In this document: one piece after another, positions 44,220-52,885 of the stretch
Position numbering within the stretch: the first letter of the stretch is position 1
Layout: each line of letters opens with the position of its first letter
Assembly (NCBI RefSeq): GCF_900107395.1
Contig: NZ_FNPW01000012.1
Coordinates: 149,686 to 213,685 of the forward strand
DNA from: Pseudomonas sp. NFIX28
GTDB lineage: Bacteria > Pseudomonadota > Gammaproteobacteria > Pseudomonadales > Pseudomonadaceae
Reading direction: 5' to 3'
DNA length: 64,000 nucleotides
The notes under the pieces: model-generated
The model's input: only the letters and a program-made list of their open reading frames with translations
Databases searched by the model: none
Told to the model about the DNA's origin: nothing
Translations under genes and position numbers: made by a program

Positions 44220-45539
44220 TCAGAGCACCATCGCCGCGACCCAGCCGAAGACCAGCAGTGGCAGGTTGTAGTGCAGGAAGGTTGGGACCACGGTGTCCCA
44301 GATGTGGTGGTGCTGGCCGTCGATATTCAGGCCGGAGGTCGGGCCCAGGGTCGAGTCCGAAGCCGGCGAACCGGCATCGCCCAGGGCGCCGGCGGTACCG
44401 ACGATGCACACGATGGCCAACGGGCTGAAGCCCAGTTGCACGCACAGCGGCACGAAGATGGTCGCCAGGATCGGCACGGTGGAGAACGACGAGCCGATGC
44501 CCATGGTCACCAGCAGCCCCACCAGCAGCATCAGCAAGGCGCCGACGCCCTTGCTGTGGTCGATCCAGCCGGCCGAGGTTTCCACCAGGCTTTTCACCTC
44601 GCCGGTGGCCTTCATCACTTCGGCGAAACCGGCGGCGGCGATCATGATGAAACCGATCATCGCCATCATCTTCATGCCTTCGGTGAACAGGTCGTCAGTC
44701 TCGCGCCAGCGCACGATGCCCGACACCGAGAAGATCAGGAAGCCGGACAGCGCGCCGATAATCATCGAGTCCAGCAGCAGCTGGATGACAAAGGCCGCGA
44801 TAATCGCCAGCCCCGCCACCAGCAGCGTGCGCGGGTTGTATCGCACCGAGACCTGCTCGACCTTCTCGATCTGCCGGAGGTCGTACACGCGCTTCTTGCG
44901 GTAACTGAAAAAGGCCAGCAGCAGGCCGAAGACCATGCCCAGCGCCGGAATGCCCATGGCGTGGGTGACATTGATATTGCTGACGTCCACGCCGCTGCGG
45001 GCGACGTTGGCCAGCAGGATCTCGTTGAGGAAGATGTTGCCGAAGCCCACCGGCAGGAACATGTAGGGCGTGATCAGGCCGAAGGTGATGACGCAGGCGA
45101 TCAGGCGCCGGTCCAGTTGCAGCTTGCCCAGCACATACAGCAGCGGCGGCACCAGCAGCGGAATGAAAGCGATATGGATCGGCAGGATGTTTTGCGAAGC
45201 GATCGCCACCACCCACAACAGGCCGATCAGCAGCCATTTGACGCTGCCGCCACCGTTGCTGTCCTGGCGGTCCACCAGCAGCAGGATCTTGTCCGCCAGG
45301 GCATGGGCCAGGCCGGACTTGGCAATCGCCACGGCAAAGGCGCCGAGCAAGGCATAGGACAAGGCCACCGTCGCCCCGCCGCCCAGGCCATTGTTGAAGG
45401 CCTTGAGAGTCGCCTCGATACCCAGGCCACCGGTCAGCCCGCCCACCAGCGCGCCTACGATCAGCGCGATCACCACATGCACGCGGGACAGGCTGAGGAC
45501 CAGCATGACGCCAACCGCGGCAATTACTGCATTAATCAT
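44220..45539 (-). CDS. Na+/H+ antiporter family protein
   Basis: 439 residues, eleven or twelve predicted helices, of the Na+/H+ antiporter family (NhaC-related) found next to chemoreceptors in Pseudomonas. Motifs: ALSYALLGAFAVAIAKSGLA in the first half and AGALGDAGSPASDSTLGPTS in the second, with GIGSSFSTVPILATIFVPL between. Starts at 45539 with GAGG 5 bases upstream. It may exchange an organic anion or amino acid with cations; the substrate might be the chemoattractant of a neighbouring receptor, which is inference only. Confidence 0.85.
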   Translation of the reverse strand: MINAVIAAVGVMLVLSLSRVHVVIALIVGALVGGLTGGLGIEATLKAFNNGLGGGATVALSYALLGAFAVAIAKSGLAHALADKILLLVDRQDSNGGGSVKWLLIGLLWVVAIASQNILPIHIAFIPLLVPPLLYVLGKLQLDRRLIACVITFGLITPYMFLPVGFGNIFLNEILLANVARSGVDVSNINVTHAMGIPALGMVFGLLLAFFSYRKKRVYDLRQIEKVEQVSVRYNPRTLLVAGLAIIAAFVIQLLLDSMIIGALSGFLIFSVSGIVRWRETDDLFTEGMKMMAMIGFIMIAAAGFAEVMKATGEVKSLVETSAGWIDHSKGVGALLMLLVGLLVTMGIGSSFSTVPILATIFVPLCVQLGFSPLAIVCIVGTAGALGDAGSPASDSTLGPTSGLNIDGQHHHIWDTVVPTFLHYNLPLLVFGWVAAMVL

Positions 45540-45737
45540 CGTTACCTCATGGCACTGCGGCGGGAAAACGCCGCAAAGGAAATGAGTCCGGCCAGAGGGC
45601 AACTGCCGACACCGGGTTGCAAAGAAGGGGCTTGTTAGAGGGCGCGCACTTTGCAACAGCGGGCCACGCTTGTCAAAACCGGCGGGCACTCGCTGCCCGA
45701 CCGACTACCGCCTGCGCCGGCAGCTCCGCCGTCACTT

Positions 45738-45868
45738 GTAGCCGCTGGCGCAGCCTGCGATCGGCCGCGCAGCGGACGTCGGGTCTGAGGATCGAGTCTT
45801 CCAGGCCAGTCGCATTGCGTGCCTTTGCGAGTGCTGCGCACTCGATCGCAGCCTGCGGCAGCGGCTAC
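45738..45868. repeat. REP palindrome (family 2) upstream of the TlpQ-like gene
   Basis: Arms GTAGCCGCTGGCGCAGCCTG... (45738-45763) and its near complement (45843-45868) enclose about 80 bases. The stretch 45540-45960 has this element, the FliA promoter and no gene. Confidence 0.75.
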
Positions 45869-45893
45869 AGGGAGCGGCATTCGAACGAGCGTT

Positions 45894-45920
45894 TAAAGAA
45901 CGCCGTTCTTCGGCCGATAC
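45894..45920 (+). promoter_or_regulatory. FliA (sigma28) promoter of the TlpQ-like receptor
   Basis: TAAAGAAC (45894-45901), 11 bases, GCCGATAC (45913-45920). The -10 matches GCCGATAA in seven of eight positions and TAAAG is consensus. It stands 41 bases before the ATG. Confidence 0.75.
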
Positions 45921-45960
45921 GCTGCAAAGTCTCAGATAAATATCGAATAAGGACGTCTCC

Positions 45961-48108
45961 ATGTCGCTCAGACAACTTTCCATCCAGTGGAAAATCACCC
46001 TGCTCGCCGGTCTCTGCCTGGCCGGCGTGGTGACATTGCTGGTGGGGCTTTCGCTGTACCGCATGGAGCACAGCTCCGCACTGGTGAAAGCCTCGAGCAT
46101 GGAGATGCTCAACGAGGCCGCCCAGGCCCGCATCGAGGCCCAGGGCGAAGTCCAGGCGCTGGGCATTCGCCAGCAATTCATGGACGCCTATCAATATGGC
46201 CACGGCTTCTCGCGCCAGGTGCTGTTCCTGCGCGAACAGGCCGAAAAGCGCTTCCTCGACGCCTTCGACCTGCGCGAAGACCTGACCCGCCAGGTGAAGT
46301 CGGCGTTGCAGGCCAACCCTGACCTGCTCGGCCTGTCGCTGGTGTTCGAAGCCAATGCGCTGGACGGCAAGGATGAGCTTTTCAGCGGCCAGAGCGAGCT
46401 GGGCAGCAACGACAAGGGCCGCTTCGCCCTGTACTGGTCGCAGCCGACCCCGGGCAAGCTGACGTCCATGGCGCTGCCGGAAAGCGACATGAACGACACC
46501 ACCACCGGCCCCAGCGGCCAGCCGGCGAATGCCTGGTTCACCTGCCCGCGCACCACCCTCAAGCCTTGCGTGATCGAACCCTACTTCTATGCGATCGATG
46601 GCCAGAACGTGCTGATGAGCAGCATCGTCTTCCCGCTGACGGTGAACGGCAAAGTCATCGCCTCGCTGTCGGTGGACATCAACCTCAACAGCCTGCAATC
46701 GGTCAGCCGGCAAGCGAGCCAGGAGCTCTACGACGGCCGGACCACGGTCAGCATCATCAGCCCGGTCGGCCTGCTCGCCGGCTACAGCGCCGACGCCAGC
46801 AAACTCAGCCAGCGCCTCGACCAACTGGACCAGGCCAACGGCGCCGAGCTGGTCCGCCTGCTGACGAGCAGCACCCAGACCCAGAGCCTGCACAGCGACA
46901 ACAAGCTGAAAGTGCTCGCGCCCTTTACCCCGATTCCCGGCGGCAAGCCATGGGGCGTGCTGCTGGAAGTGCCGGAGCAAGTTCTGGTCGGCCCGGCCGA
47001 GGCCCTGAAAAACCAGCTGGACCAGAGCAACCGGGCCGGCACCCTGATCGAACTCGGCCTGGGCCTGCTGGCCGCGGTGATCGGCCTGCTGCTGGTGTGG
47101 CTGATGGCGCGCAGCGTGACCCGGCCGATCCTCGGCGTGGCGCGCATGCTCGAAGACATTGCCAGCGGCGAAGGCGACCTGACCCGGCGCCTGGCCTACG
47201 ACAAGCAGGACGAACTGGGCCAGTTGGCCGGCTGGTTCAACCGTTTCCTGGACAAGCTGCAACCGATTATCGCCGAGGTGAAACGCTCGGTGCAGGACGC
47301 CCGCGGCACCGCCGACCAGTCTGCGGCCATCGCCACCCAGACCAGCGCCGGCATGGAGCAGCAGTATCGCCAGGTCGACCAGGTGGCCACCGCCTCCCAT
47401 GAAATGAGCGCCACCGCCCAGGACGTGGCTCGCAGCGCGGCCCAGGCCGCGCAGGCCGCCCGCGACGCCGACCAGGCCACGCGCCAGGGCCTGAGCGTGA
47501 TCGACCGCACCACCGCGAGCATCGACCACTTGGCGGCCGACATGAGCACCGCCATGACCCAGGTCGAAGGCCTGGCCGCCAACAGTGAAAAAATCGGTTC
47601 GGTGCTGGAAGTGATTCGCGCCATCGCCGAGCAGACCAACCTGCTGGCCCTCAACGCCGCCATCGAGGCCGCCCGCGCCGGCGAGGCCGGGCGCGGTTTC
47701 GCGGTGGTCGCCGACGAAGTGCGCAACCTTGCCCGACGCACCCAGGAATCGGTGGAAGAAACCCGCCAGGTCATCGAGCAGCTGCAAAGCGGCACCCAGC
47801 AAGTGGTCGGTTCGATGGGCAACAGCCATCGCCAGGCCCAGGGCAGCGTCGAGCAGGTCGGCCAGGCGGTCACCGCCTTGCGCCAGATCGGCGACGCGGT
47901 GACGGTGATCAGCGACATGAACCTGCAGATCGCCAGCGCCGCCGAAGAGCAAAGCGCGGTGGCCGAAGAGATCAACAACAATGTGGCGACCATCCGCGAC
48001 GTCACCGAATCGCTGTCGGAACAGGCCAACGAATCGGCCCGGGTCAGCCAGTCGCTGAACAGCCTGGCCAACCAGCAGCAGAGCCTGATGGATCAGTTCC
48101 AGGTCTGA
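45961..48108 (+). CDS. Methyl-accepting chemotaxis protein (TlpQ/McpU-like, dCache)
   Basis: 715 residues. Helix 1 (ITLLAGLCLAGVVTLLVGLS), a large periplasmic double-Cache domain (about 35-355), helix 2 (IELGLGLLAAVIGLLLVWLM), HAMP and the signalling hairpin with IAEQTNLLALNAAIEAARAG. The size, N-terminus (MSLRQLSIQWK) and position fit the TlpQ (P. aeruginosa, histamine/polyamine) and McpU (P. putida, polyamine) orthologues as I recall them; the ligand is inferred. Preceded by a good FliA promoter. Confidence 0.93.
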   Translation: MSLRQLSIQWKITLLAGLCLAGVVTLLVGLSLYRMEHSSALVKASSMEMLNEAAQARIEAQGEVQALGIRQQFMDAYQYGHGFSRQVLFLREQAEKRFLDAFDLREDLTRQVKSALQANPDLLGLSLVFEANALDGKDELFSGQSELGSNDKGRFALYWSQPTPGKLTSMALPESDMNDTTTGPSGQPANAWFTCPRTTLKPCVIEPYFYAIDGQNVLMSSIVFPLTVNGKVIASLSVDINLNSLQSVSRQASQELYDGRTTVSIISPVGLLAGYSADASKLSQRLDQLDQANGAELVRLLTSSTQTQSLHSDNKLKVLAPFTPIPGGKPWGVLLEVPEQVLVGPAEALKNQLDQSNRAGTLIELGLGLLAAVIGLLLVWLMARSVTRPILGVARMLEDIASGEGDLTRRLAYDKQDELGQLAGWFNRFLDKLQPIIAEVKRSVQDARGTADQSAAIATQTSAGMEQQYRQVDQVATASHEMSATAQDVARSAAQAAQAARDADQATRQGLSVIDRTTASIDHLAADMSTAMTQVEGLAANSEKIGSVLEVIRAIAEQTNLLALNAAIEAARAGEAGRGFAVVADEVRNLARRTQESVEETRQVIEQLQSGTQQVVGSMGNSHRQAQGSVEQVGQAVTALRQIGDAVTVISDMNLQIASAAEEQSAVAEEINNNVATIRDVTESLSEQANESARVSQSLNSLANQQQSLMDQFQV

Positions 48109-48169
48109 CACCTCAAGCCCCCTCCCCCCTGTTGGGAGGGGAATCCATTTCGGGAGTGCCTTGGCTTTT

Positions 48170-48310
48170 GTAGCCGCTGCCGAGGCACGAGGCTGCGATC
48201 GGGCGCAAGCGCCCGTCAATCCTGTGCCCGCGGTGTATCTGAGCGACCGAGTCGCCGGGTGTACGGCTGCTGCGCAGCCGATCGCAGCCTCGTGCCTCGG
48301 CAGCGGCTAC
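48170..48310. repeat. Long REP palindrome (family 2) with 33-base perfect arms
   Basis: GTAGCCGCTGCCGAGGCACG... (48170-48202) is exactly complementary to 48278-48310. Compared with the copy at 42251, both arms carry the same extra segment GAGGCACGA. Lies between convergent receptor and sensor-kinase genes. Confidence 0.85.
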
Positions 48311-48345
48311 AGGGGTTCAGGGTTCAGGGTTCGGCATCGGCAAAC

Positions 48346-49659
48346 TCAGCGCTTGGGCAATTCGATCAACACCCGCAGCCCGCCCTGCGGGCTTTCCAGC
48401 AAGCGCAGCACCCCGCCCCAGCTTTCGACGATGTCGCGCACGATACCCAGGCCCAGGCCGTGGCCATCGGTCTGTTCGTCCAGCCGCGTGCCACGGCTGA
48501 GCACCTGGCTGCGCTGTTCCTCGGGAATCCCCGGCCCATCGTCGTCCACCGCCAGGCCATAACCTTCGGCGGTCTGCCACACGCTCAGCGCCACTTCGGC
48601 ATCGGCCCATTTGCAGGCGTTGTCCAGCAGGTTGCCCAGCAGTTCCAGCAGGTCTTCCCGGTCCCAGGGCAATTGCAGGCCGGGAGCGGCCTGATAACTC
48701 AGGTCCAGGTGCTCGCCGTGAATCATGTTCAGGGTCGCCAGCAGCCCCGGCAGTTCGGCGTCGCAATCGAACAGCGCGCCCGGCAACGCATCGCCGGCCA
48801 GGCGCGCGCGGTTCAGTTCGCGGTTGAGCCGCTGCTGCACCTGCTCCAACTGCTCTTCAAGCAATTGGCGCAACTCCGGGTGGGCTTGCAACTTGGGGTT
48901 GGCGCTCAGGCTCAGCAGCACCGCCAACGGAGTCTTCAACGCATGCCCGAGGTTGCCCAGGGCATTGCGCGAACGCTTCAGGCTGTCTTCGGTATGGGCC
49001 AGCAAATGGTTGATCTGCGCCACCAGCGGTTCCAGCTCCAGCGGCACCTGTTCGTCCAGTTGCGAACGCTGGCCGCGCTGCAACTGGGCGATCTGCTCGC
49101 GGGCCTGTTCCAGCGGGCGCAAGGCGCGGCGCACGGTGACCCGCTGCAGGATCAGGATCAGCAGCAGGCCGGCCAGGCCCAGCGCCAGGCCGACCTGCTG
49201 CATGCGCAGGAAGCTCTCGCGCACCGGGGTGTAGTCCTGGGCCACGCTGATGGAAATCGACTGCCCGAGGCGCCGGTAGTCGGTGCGCAGCACCAGCAGG
49301 CGCTGGCCTTCGGGCCCCAGTTGCAGGTTGCTGTGCAGCCCGGTCTGTGCCAGTGCAGGCAGCTCCTGGTCCCACAGCGAGCGGGAGCGCCAGTGCACGT
49401 CATCGAAGTCGATGCGGAAGTAATGTCCGGAAAACGGCCGCTGATAGGCCGGCGACAAGCGCCGCTCGTCCAGTTGCAAGCCCTGCGGGCCACGGACCAG
49501 CGCCACCAGCAGGCTTTCGCTGTCGTTGCGCAGGCCGGCTTCCAGGTAGCGCTGCAAACCCATCTCGAACAGCCACAGGCTGGTCTGCGCCAGCACCAGG
49601 CCGACAATCACCATCACACTGATCAGGCCCAGGCTCAGGCGGCGCTGGATCGACCTCAC
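48346..49659 (-). CDS. Sensor histidine kinase (BqsS/CarS type)
   Basis: 437 residues. Two transmembrane helices (LGLISVMVIVGLVLAQTSLW and LALGLAGLLLILIL, near 160) flank a periplasmic domain. H-box GNLGHALKTPLAVLL, as in PhoQ-like kinases, N-box LLGNLLDNACKWAD, G1 DDDGPGIP, G2 DGHGLGLGIV. The gene order with a regulator and two PepSY genes, next to the TlpQ-like receptor and queD, equals P. aeruginosa PA2656-2659 (BqsS/CarS; Fe(II) or Ca2+ response). I do not find an RExxE iron motif in the periplasmic part. Overlaps the regulator gene by 4 bases. Confidence 0.9.
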   Translation of the reverse strand: MRSIQRRLSLGLISVMVIVGLVLAQTSLWLFEMGLQRYLEAGLRNDSESLLVALVRGPQGLQLDERRLSPAYQRPFSGHYFRIDFDDVHWRSRSLWDQELPALAQTGLHSNLQLGPEGQRLLVLRTDYRRLGQSISISVAQDYTPVRESFLRMQQVGLALGLAGLLLILILQRVTVRRALRPLEQAREQIAQLQRGQRSQLDEQVPLELEPLVAQINHLLAHTEDSLKRSRNALGNLGHALKTPLAVLLSLSANPKLQAHPELRQLLEEQLEQVQQRLNRELNRARLAGDALPGALFDCDAELPGLLATLNMIHGEHLDLSYQAAPGLQLPWDREDLLELLGNLLDNACKWADAEVALSVWQTAEGYGLAVDDDGPGIPEEQRSQVLSRGTRLDEQTDGHGLGLGIVRDIVESWGGVLRLLESPQGGLRVLIELPKR

Positions 49660-50324
49660 TGGGCGTTCCCGCCGAACAGGTAGCCCTGGCCGCGACGGGT
49701 TTCGATCACGCTGCGCCCGAGCTTGCGCCGCAGGTGGTTGACGTGAACCTCCAATACATTGGAATCGCGCTCGGTTTCACCATCGTAGAGGTGCTCGGCC
49801 AAATGGCTTTTCGAAAGGATCTGCTCCGGGTGCAGCATGAAGTAGCGCAACAGGCGGAACTCGGCGGCGGTCAGCTGGATGTCCACGCCATCGCGCACCA
49901 CGCACTGACGGCCTTCGTCGAGGTGCAGCCCGGCAGCCTGCAATGTCGGCTGGTTGGCCTGGCCGTGGGAACGGCGCAACAGCGCCTGGATGCGCAGGTG
50001 CAGTTCTTCCGGATGGAAAGGCTTGGTCAGGTAGTCGTCGGCACCGGCCTTGAGGCCTTCGATGCGTTCGGCCCAGGAACCGCGGGCGGTGAGGATCAGC
50101 ACCGGAGTCGCCAGGCCGCCGGCGCGCCATTTGGCCAGCACCTCCAGGCCCGGCACCCCGGGCAGGCCAAGGTCGAGCACGATCAGGTCGTAAGGTTCGC
50201 TGGCGCCCTGATACAGCGCGTCACGGCCATCGGCCAGCCAGTCCACGGCATAACCCTGGCGGTTGAGCCCGGCCAGCAGTTCGTCGGCCAGGGAGACGTG
50301 GTCTTCCACCAGGAGCAGGCGCAT
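49656..50324 (-). CDS. Response regulator, OmpR family (BqsR/CarR type)
   Basis: 222 residues. Receiver domain with phospho-acceptor Asp51 in LIVLDLGLPG, Lys in DDYLTKPFHPEEL, and a C-terminal winged helix (VLEVHVNHLRRKLGRSVIET). Starts on the A of the preceding gene stop (TGATG), so translation is coupled to PepSY. A BqsR/PmrA-like box lies upstream of the operon. Regulates probably this operon and, if like CarR, cation and iron genes. Confidence 0.93.
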   Translation of the reverse strand: MRLLLVEDHVSLADELLAGLNRQGYAVDWLADGRDALYQGASEPYDLIVLDLGLPGVPGLEVLAKWRAGGLATPVLILTARGSWAERIEGLKAGADDYLTKPFHPEELHLRIQALLRRSHGQANQPTLQAAGLHLDEGRQCVVRDGVDIQLTAAEFRLLRYFMLHPEQILSKSHLAEHLYDGETERDSNVLEVHVNHLRRKLGRSVIETRRGQGYLFGGNAQ

Positions 50325-50638
50325 CAGTCATCTTCCTTGTCTTTCAGTAAACGGCCGGTGGCGGCCTCCAGGTCCAGCTCGCGGACCACGCCCTCAGCGG
50401 TCAGCAGCTCGACTTCGTAGATATAGACGTCGTGTTTTTCTTCCAGCTCGGCTTCCAGCAACTTGGCCCCGGGGTAACGGTCCAGGGCCTGCTGCAGCAA
50501 TTGCTCCAGCGGCAGGATCACCCCTTGCTGGCGCAGGTTCAGGGCTTCGTCCTGGTCCAGGTCGCGGGCCAGCGCCACCGAGCAAAAAGCCAGAAGCGCC
50601 AGGGCCACTCGGCTACCGGCGCGTAGATTCACCTTCAT
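50324..50638 (-). CDS. PepSY-domain periplasmic protein (second copy)
   Basis: 104 residues. Signal peptide (VALALLAFCSVALA/RD) followed by one PepSY domain (DLDQDEALNLRQQGVILPLE to ELDLEAATGRLLKDKED). PepSY proteins may inhibit proteases or modulate sensor kinases. About 35% alike to the next gene, by eye, suggesting tandem duplication. Its start shares one base with the stop of that gene and its own stop shares one base with the regulator start. Confidence 0.88.
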   Translation of the reverse strand: MKVNLRAGSRVALALLAFCSVALARDLDQDEALNLRQQGVILPLEQLLQQALDRYPGAKLLEAELEEKHDVYIYEVELLTAEGVVRELDLEAATGRLLKDKEDD

Positions 50639-50946
50639 TACGTATCCTGATGATCCTTGAGTACCTGGCCGCTCACCGCGTCCAATTCCAGGTCCCATTC
50701 AACCCCTTGGGCGTCGCGCATCTCGATCTGGTAGATGTACTTGCCGTACTCCTCTTCCAGCTCGGTTTCGCTGATGGTCGCACCCGGGTGCTTGGCCAAT
50801 GCCGTGGCATTGAGTTTTTCAAAGGACACAATGGTACCAGCGTCGCGCAGTCTCAGGGCCTCGTCGGGGCCCAGGTCGCGGGCATGGGCCAGGCTGGCGG
50901 TCATGCCGACGAGGCTGGCGGTGAACAGGGCAGTCAAGGTTTTCAT
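50638..50946 (-). CDS. PepSY-domain periplasmic protein (first gene of the two-component operon)
   Basis: 102 residues. Signal peptide (TLTALFTASLVGMTASLAHA/RD) and one PepSY domain (GPDEALRLRDAGTIVSFEKL to WDLELDAVSGQVLKDHQDT). First gene of a tightly coupled four-gene operon PepSY-PepSY-regulator-kinase. A periplasmic PepSY pair could feed a signal to the kinase periplasmic domain, which is inference. Confidence 0.9.
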   Translation of the reverse strand: MKTLTALFTASLVGMTASLAHARDLGPDEALRLRDAGTIVSFEKLNATALAKHPGATISETELEEEYGKYIYQIEMRDAQGVEWDLELDAVSGQVLKDHQDT

Positions 50947-51003
50947 GGGTGTCTCCGGATTTCTCGTTATGTGTCGCTACGGGACTCACGATAGTCGGTT
51001 GAA

Positions 51004-51019
51004 CTTAATTGAAACTGAA
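51004..51019 (-). promoter_or_regulatory. BqsR/PmrA-type box upstream of the PepSY-kinase operon
   Basis: CTTAA-TTGAAA-CTGAA on the plus strand reads TTCAG-N6-TTAAG on the coding strand, one base from the published BqsR box TTAAG-N6-TTAAG. It is 58-73 bases before the operon start, placed for autoregulation. Confidence 0.6.
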
Positions 51020-51105
51020 TGGCCATCACCGGCGGCGCGCAGGTTTCATTCGGCGCCGCCTGCCCGAGCTTTTATACTCACTTGTCGCTCGAGATTGAGA
51101 CCGGT

Positions 51106-52185
51106 ATGACCGCTATCCACATCAAGTTTCCCGCCCTGACCCTCAAGGCCGGCCCACGCGCCCTGGCCCGCATCCGCGCCAACGGCCTGAACGCGGCCGA
51201 GGTCGGCACCCTGCCCGGCGCCGCCGGCGGCCCGAAAGCCCTGGGCATCCAGGGGCTGGACCTGGCGTTGTTCGGCGAGTGGCTGGCGGCGGCGCCCCGG
51301 GAGCGTTCGCTGATCGGCGCCTCGGTGGGTTCCTGGCGCTTCGCCAGCGCCTGCCTGCCGGACGCCGCCGAAGGCATCCGCCGCCTGGGCCAGCTGTACA
51401 ACGCCCAGAGCTTTGCCAAGGGTGTGAGCATGGCGCAAATCAGCCAGAGCTCGCAGCGCATGTTGCATGAGCTGCTCGATGGCCGCGACGCCAGCATTCT
51501 CGCCAACCCGCACTACCGGCTGAACATCATGGTGGTGAAAAGCCACGGCCTGCTCGCCGACGACCATCGCGGCCGACTGGGCCTGGGATTGTCCTCGGTG
51601 ATCGCCGACAACCTGCGCGGCCGCGCGCGCCTGGCGCGGCACTTCGAGCGCCTGGTGCTGCACGACCCGCGCCTGGCACCGCCACTGCATGCCCTCGACG
51701 ACTTCCCCTCGCGCTTCGTGCCGCTGGACACCGGCAACCTGCGCCAGGCCCTGCTGGCCTCGGGTTCCATCCCGATGGTCATGCAAGGGGTGCGCGACCT
51801 GCCCGGCGCCGGGGCCGGCACCTTCCGCGACGGCGGCCTGCTGGACTACCACCTCGACCTGCCCTACAGCGGCGAGGATATCGTGCTCTACCCGCACTTC
51901 ACCGACCGGGTGATTCCCGGCTGGTTCGACAAGACCCTGCCCTGGCGCCGCGGCAACCCGGGGCGCCTGCAGGACGTATTGCTGCTGGCACCGTCGAAGG
52001 AATACCTGGCGCGCCTGCCCTACGGCAAACTGCCGGACCGCAACGATTTCAAGCGTTTCATGGGCGACGACGCCAGCCGTCAGAAATACTGGCGCAGTGC
52101 GATGGATGAAAGCCGACGCCTGGGCGACGAGTTCCTCGAGCTGGCCGGTAGCGGTCGTCTCGGCGAGCGCCTGCTGACCCTTTAG
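51106..52185 (+). CDS. Patatin-like phospholipase family protein
   Basis: 359 residues from the ATG at 51106 (MTAIHIKFPALTLKAGPRAL). Patatin catalytic dyad: Ser73 in GASVGSWR (GxSxG) and Asp242 in FRDGGLLDYH (DGG); the oxyanion loop is GAAGGPKALG. No signal peptide is seen, so it is probably cytoplasmic or membrane-associated, hydrolysing acyl lipids. Next to queD and the CarRS operon as in P. aeruginosa. Substrate unknown. Confidence 0.88.
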   Translation: MTAIHIKFPALTLKAGPRALARIRANGLNAAEVGTLPGAAGGPKALGIQGLDLALFGEWLAAAPRERSLIGASVGSWRFASACLPDAAEGIRRLGQLYNAQSFAKGVSMAQISQSSQRMLHELLDGRDASILANPHYRLNIMVVKSHGLLADDHRGRLGLGLSSVIADNLRGRARLARHFERLVLHDPRLAPPLHALDDFPSRFVPLDTGNLRQALLASGSIPMVMQGVRDLPGAGAGTFRDGGLLDYHLDLPYSGEDIVLYPHFTDRVIPGWFDKTLPWRRGNPGRLQDVLLLAPSKEYLARLPYGKLPDRNDFKRFMGDDASRQKYWRSAMDESRRLGDEFLELAGSGRLGERLLTL

Positions 52186-52296
52186 GCTCTGACCCCTAGT
52201 CAGGGTTTTCCCGCAACCGCATAGCCAAGCTGATAAACTCGCCGCCTGCCTTACATCGCCTGCGGCGATAGCCACCTGACCGAGCTGACCGACACC

Positions 52297-52653
52297 GTGG
52301 AAATCTTCAAAGAATTTACCTTCGAATCCGCCCATCGCCTGCCCCACGTGCCCGAAGGGCACAAGTGTGGGCGCCTGCACGGCCACTCGTTCAAGGTGGC
52401 CATCCACCTGAGCGGCGACCTCGATCCGCACACCGGCTGGATTCGTGACTTCTCCGAGATCAAGGAAATCTTCAAGCCGCTCTACGAGCGCCTGGACCAC
52501 AACTACCTGAACGACATTCCCGGCCTGGAAAACCCCACCAGCGAAGTGCTGGCCAAGTGGATCTGGAATGAGCTCAAGCCCCTGCTGCCGGAGCTGAGCG
52601 CGATCCGCATTCACGAGACCTGCACCAGCGGCTGCATCTATCGCGGCGAATAA
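52297..52653 (+). CDS. queD: 6-carboxy-5,6,7,8-tetrahydropterin synthase
   Basis: 118 residues starting at a GTG (52297), giving MEIFKEFTFESAHRLPHVPE. Zinc ligands His13 in ESAHRL and His28, His30 in GRLHGHSF, and catalytic Cys24 in GHKCG are present, as are the C-terminal ETCTSGC residues. Converts dihydroneopterin triphosphate to the queuosine precursor. No strong ribosome site; no ATG alternative preserves the conserved N-terminus. The other queuosine genes are not in this window. Confidence 0.95.
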   Translation: MEIFKEFTFESAHRLPHVPEGHKCGRLHGHSFKVAIHLSGDLDPHTGWIRDFSEIKEIFKPLYERLDHNYLNDIPGLENPTSEVLAKWIWNELKPLLPELSAIRIHETCTSGCIYRGE

Positions 52654-52674
52654 CCCTGCGCCCGCCTGAAAAAA

Positions 52675-52697
52675 CCACCGCCCGCGGTGGTTTTTTT
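52675..52697 (+). terminator. Terminator after queD
   Basis: CCACCG (52675-52680), loop CCCG, CGGTGG (52685-52690), then T7. The rest of 52698-52885 shows no gene. Confidence 0.9.
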
Positions 52698-52885
52698 ATG
52701 CCTATGCTTGCCCGCTCGGCCCTCGGCTCATAGCTGAATCCGGCTTTACACCCACGAAGCCATGAGCGAAAACATCGCCTGTACAGGCGCCGTGGCTACC
52801 CCTAGACCCACCGCGCCGAGAAGCACGGGTTGCGCCGGGCTTACCTGGGCAGGCGCCGGACCGATCACTCGCAGAGGACCACAGC

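Noticed and set aside
44220..45539. Assignment of the antiporter-like gene as gluconate permease (GntP)
   Set aside because: Length is similar, but the GDAGSPASDSTLGPTS region and overall pattern fit the Na+/H+ antiporter (NhaC-related) family better.
45865..48219. 784-codon minus-strand frame opposite the TlpQ-like receptor
   Set aside because: Antisense to a chemoreceptor with full HAMP and signalling motifs; no start signal.
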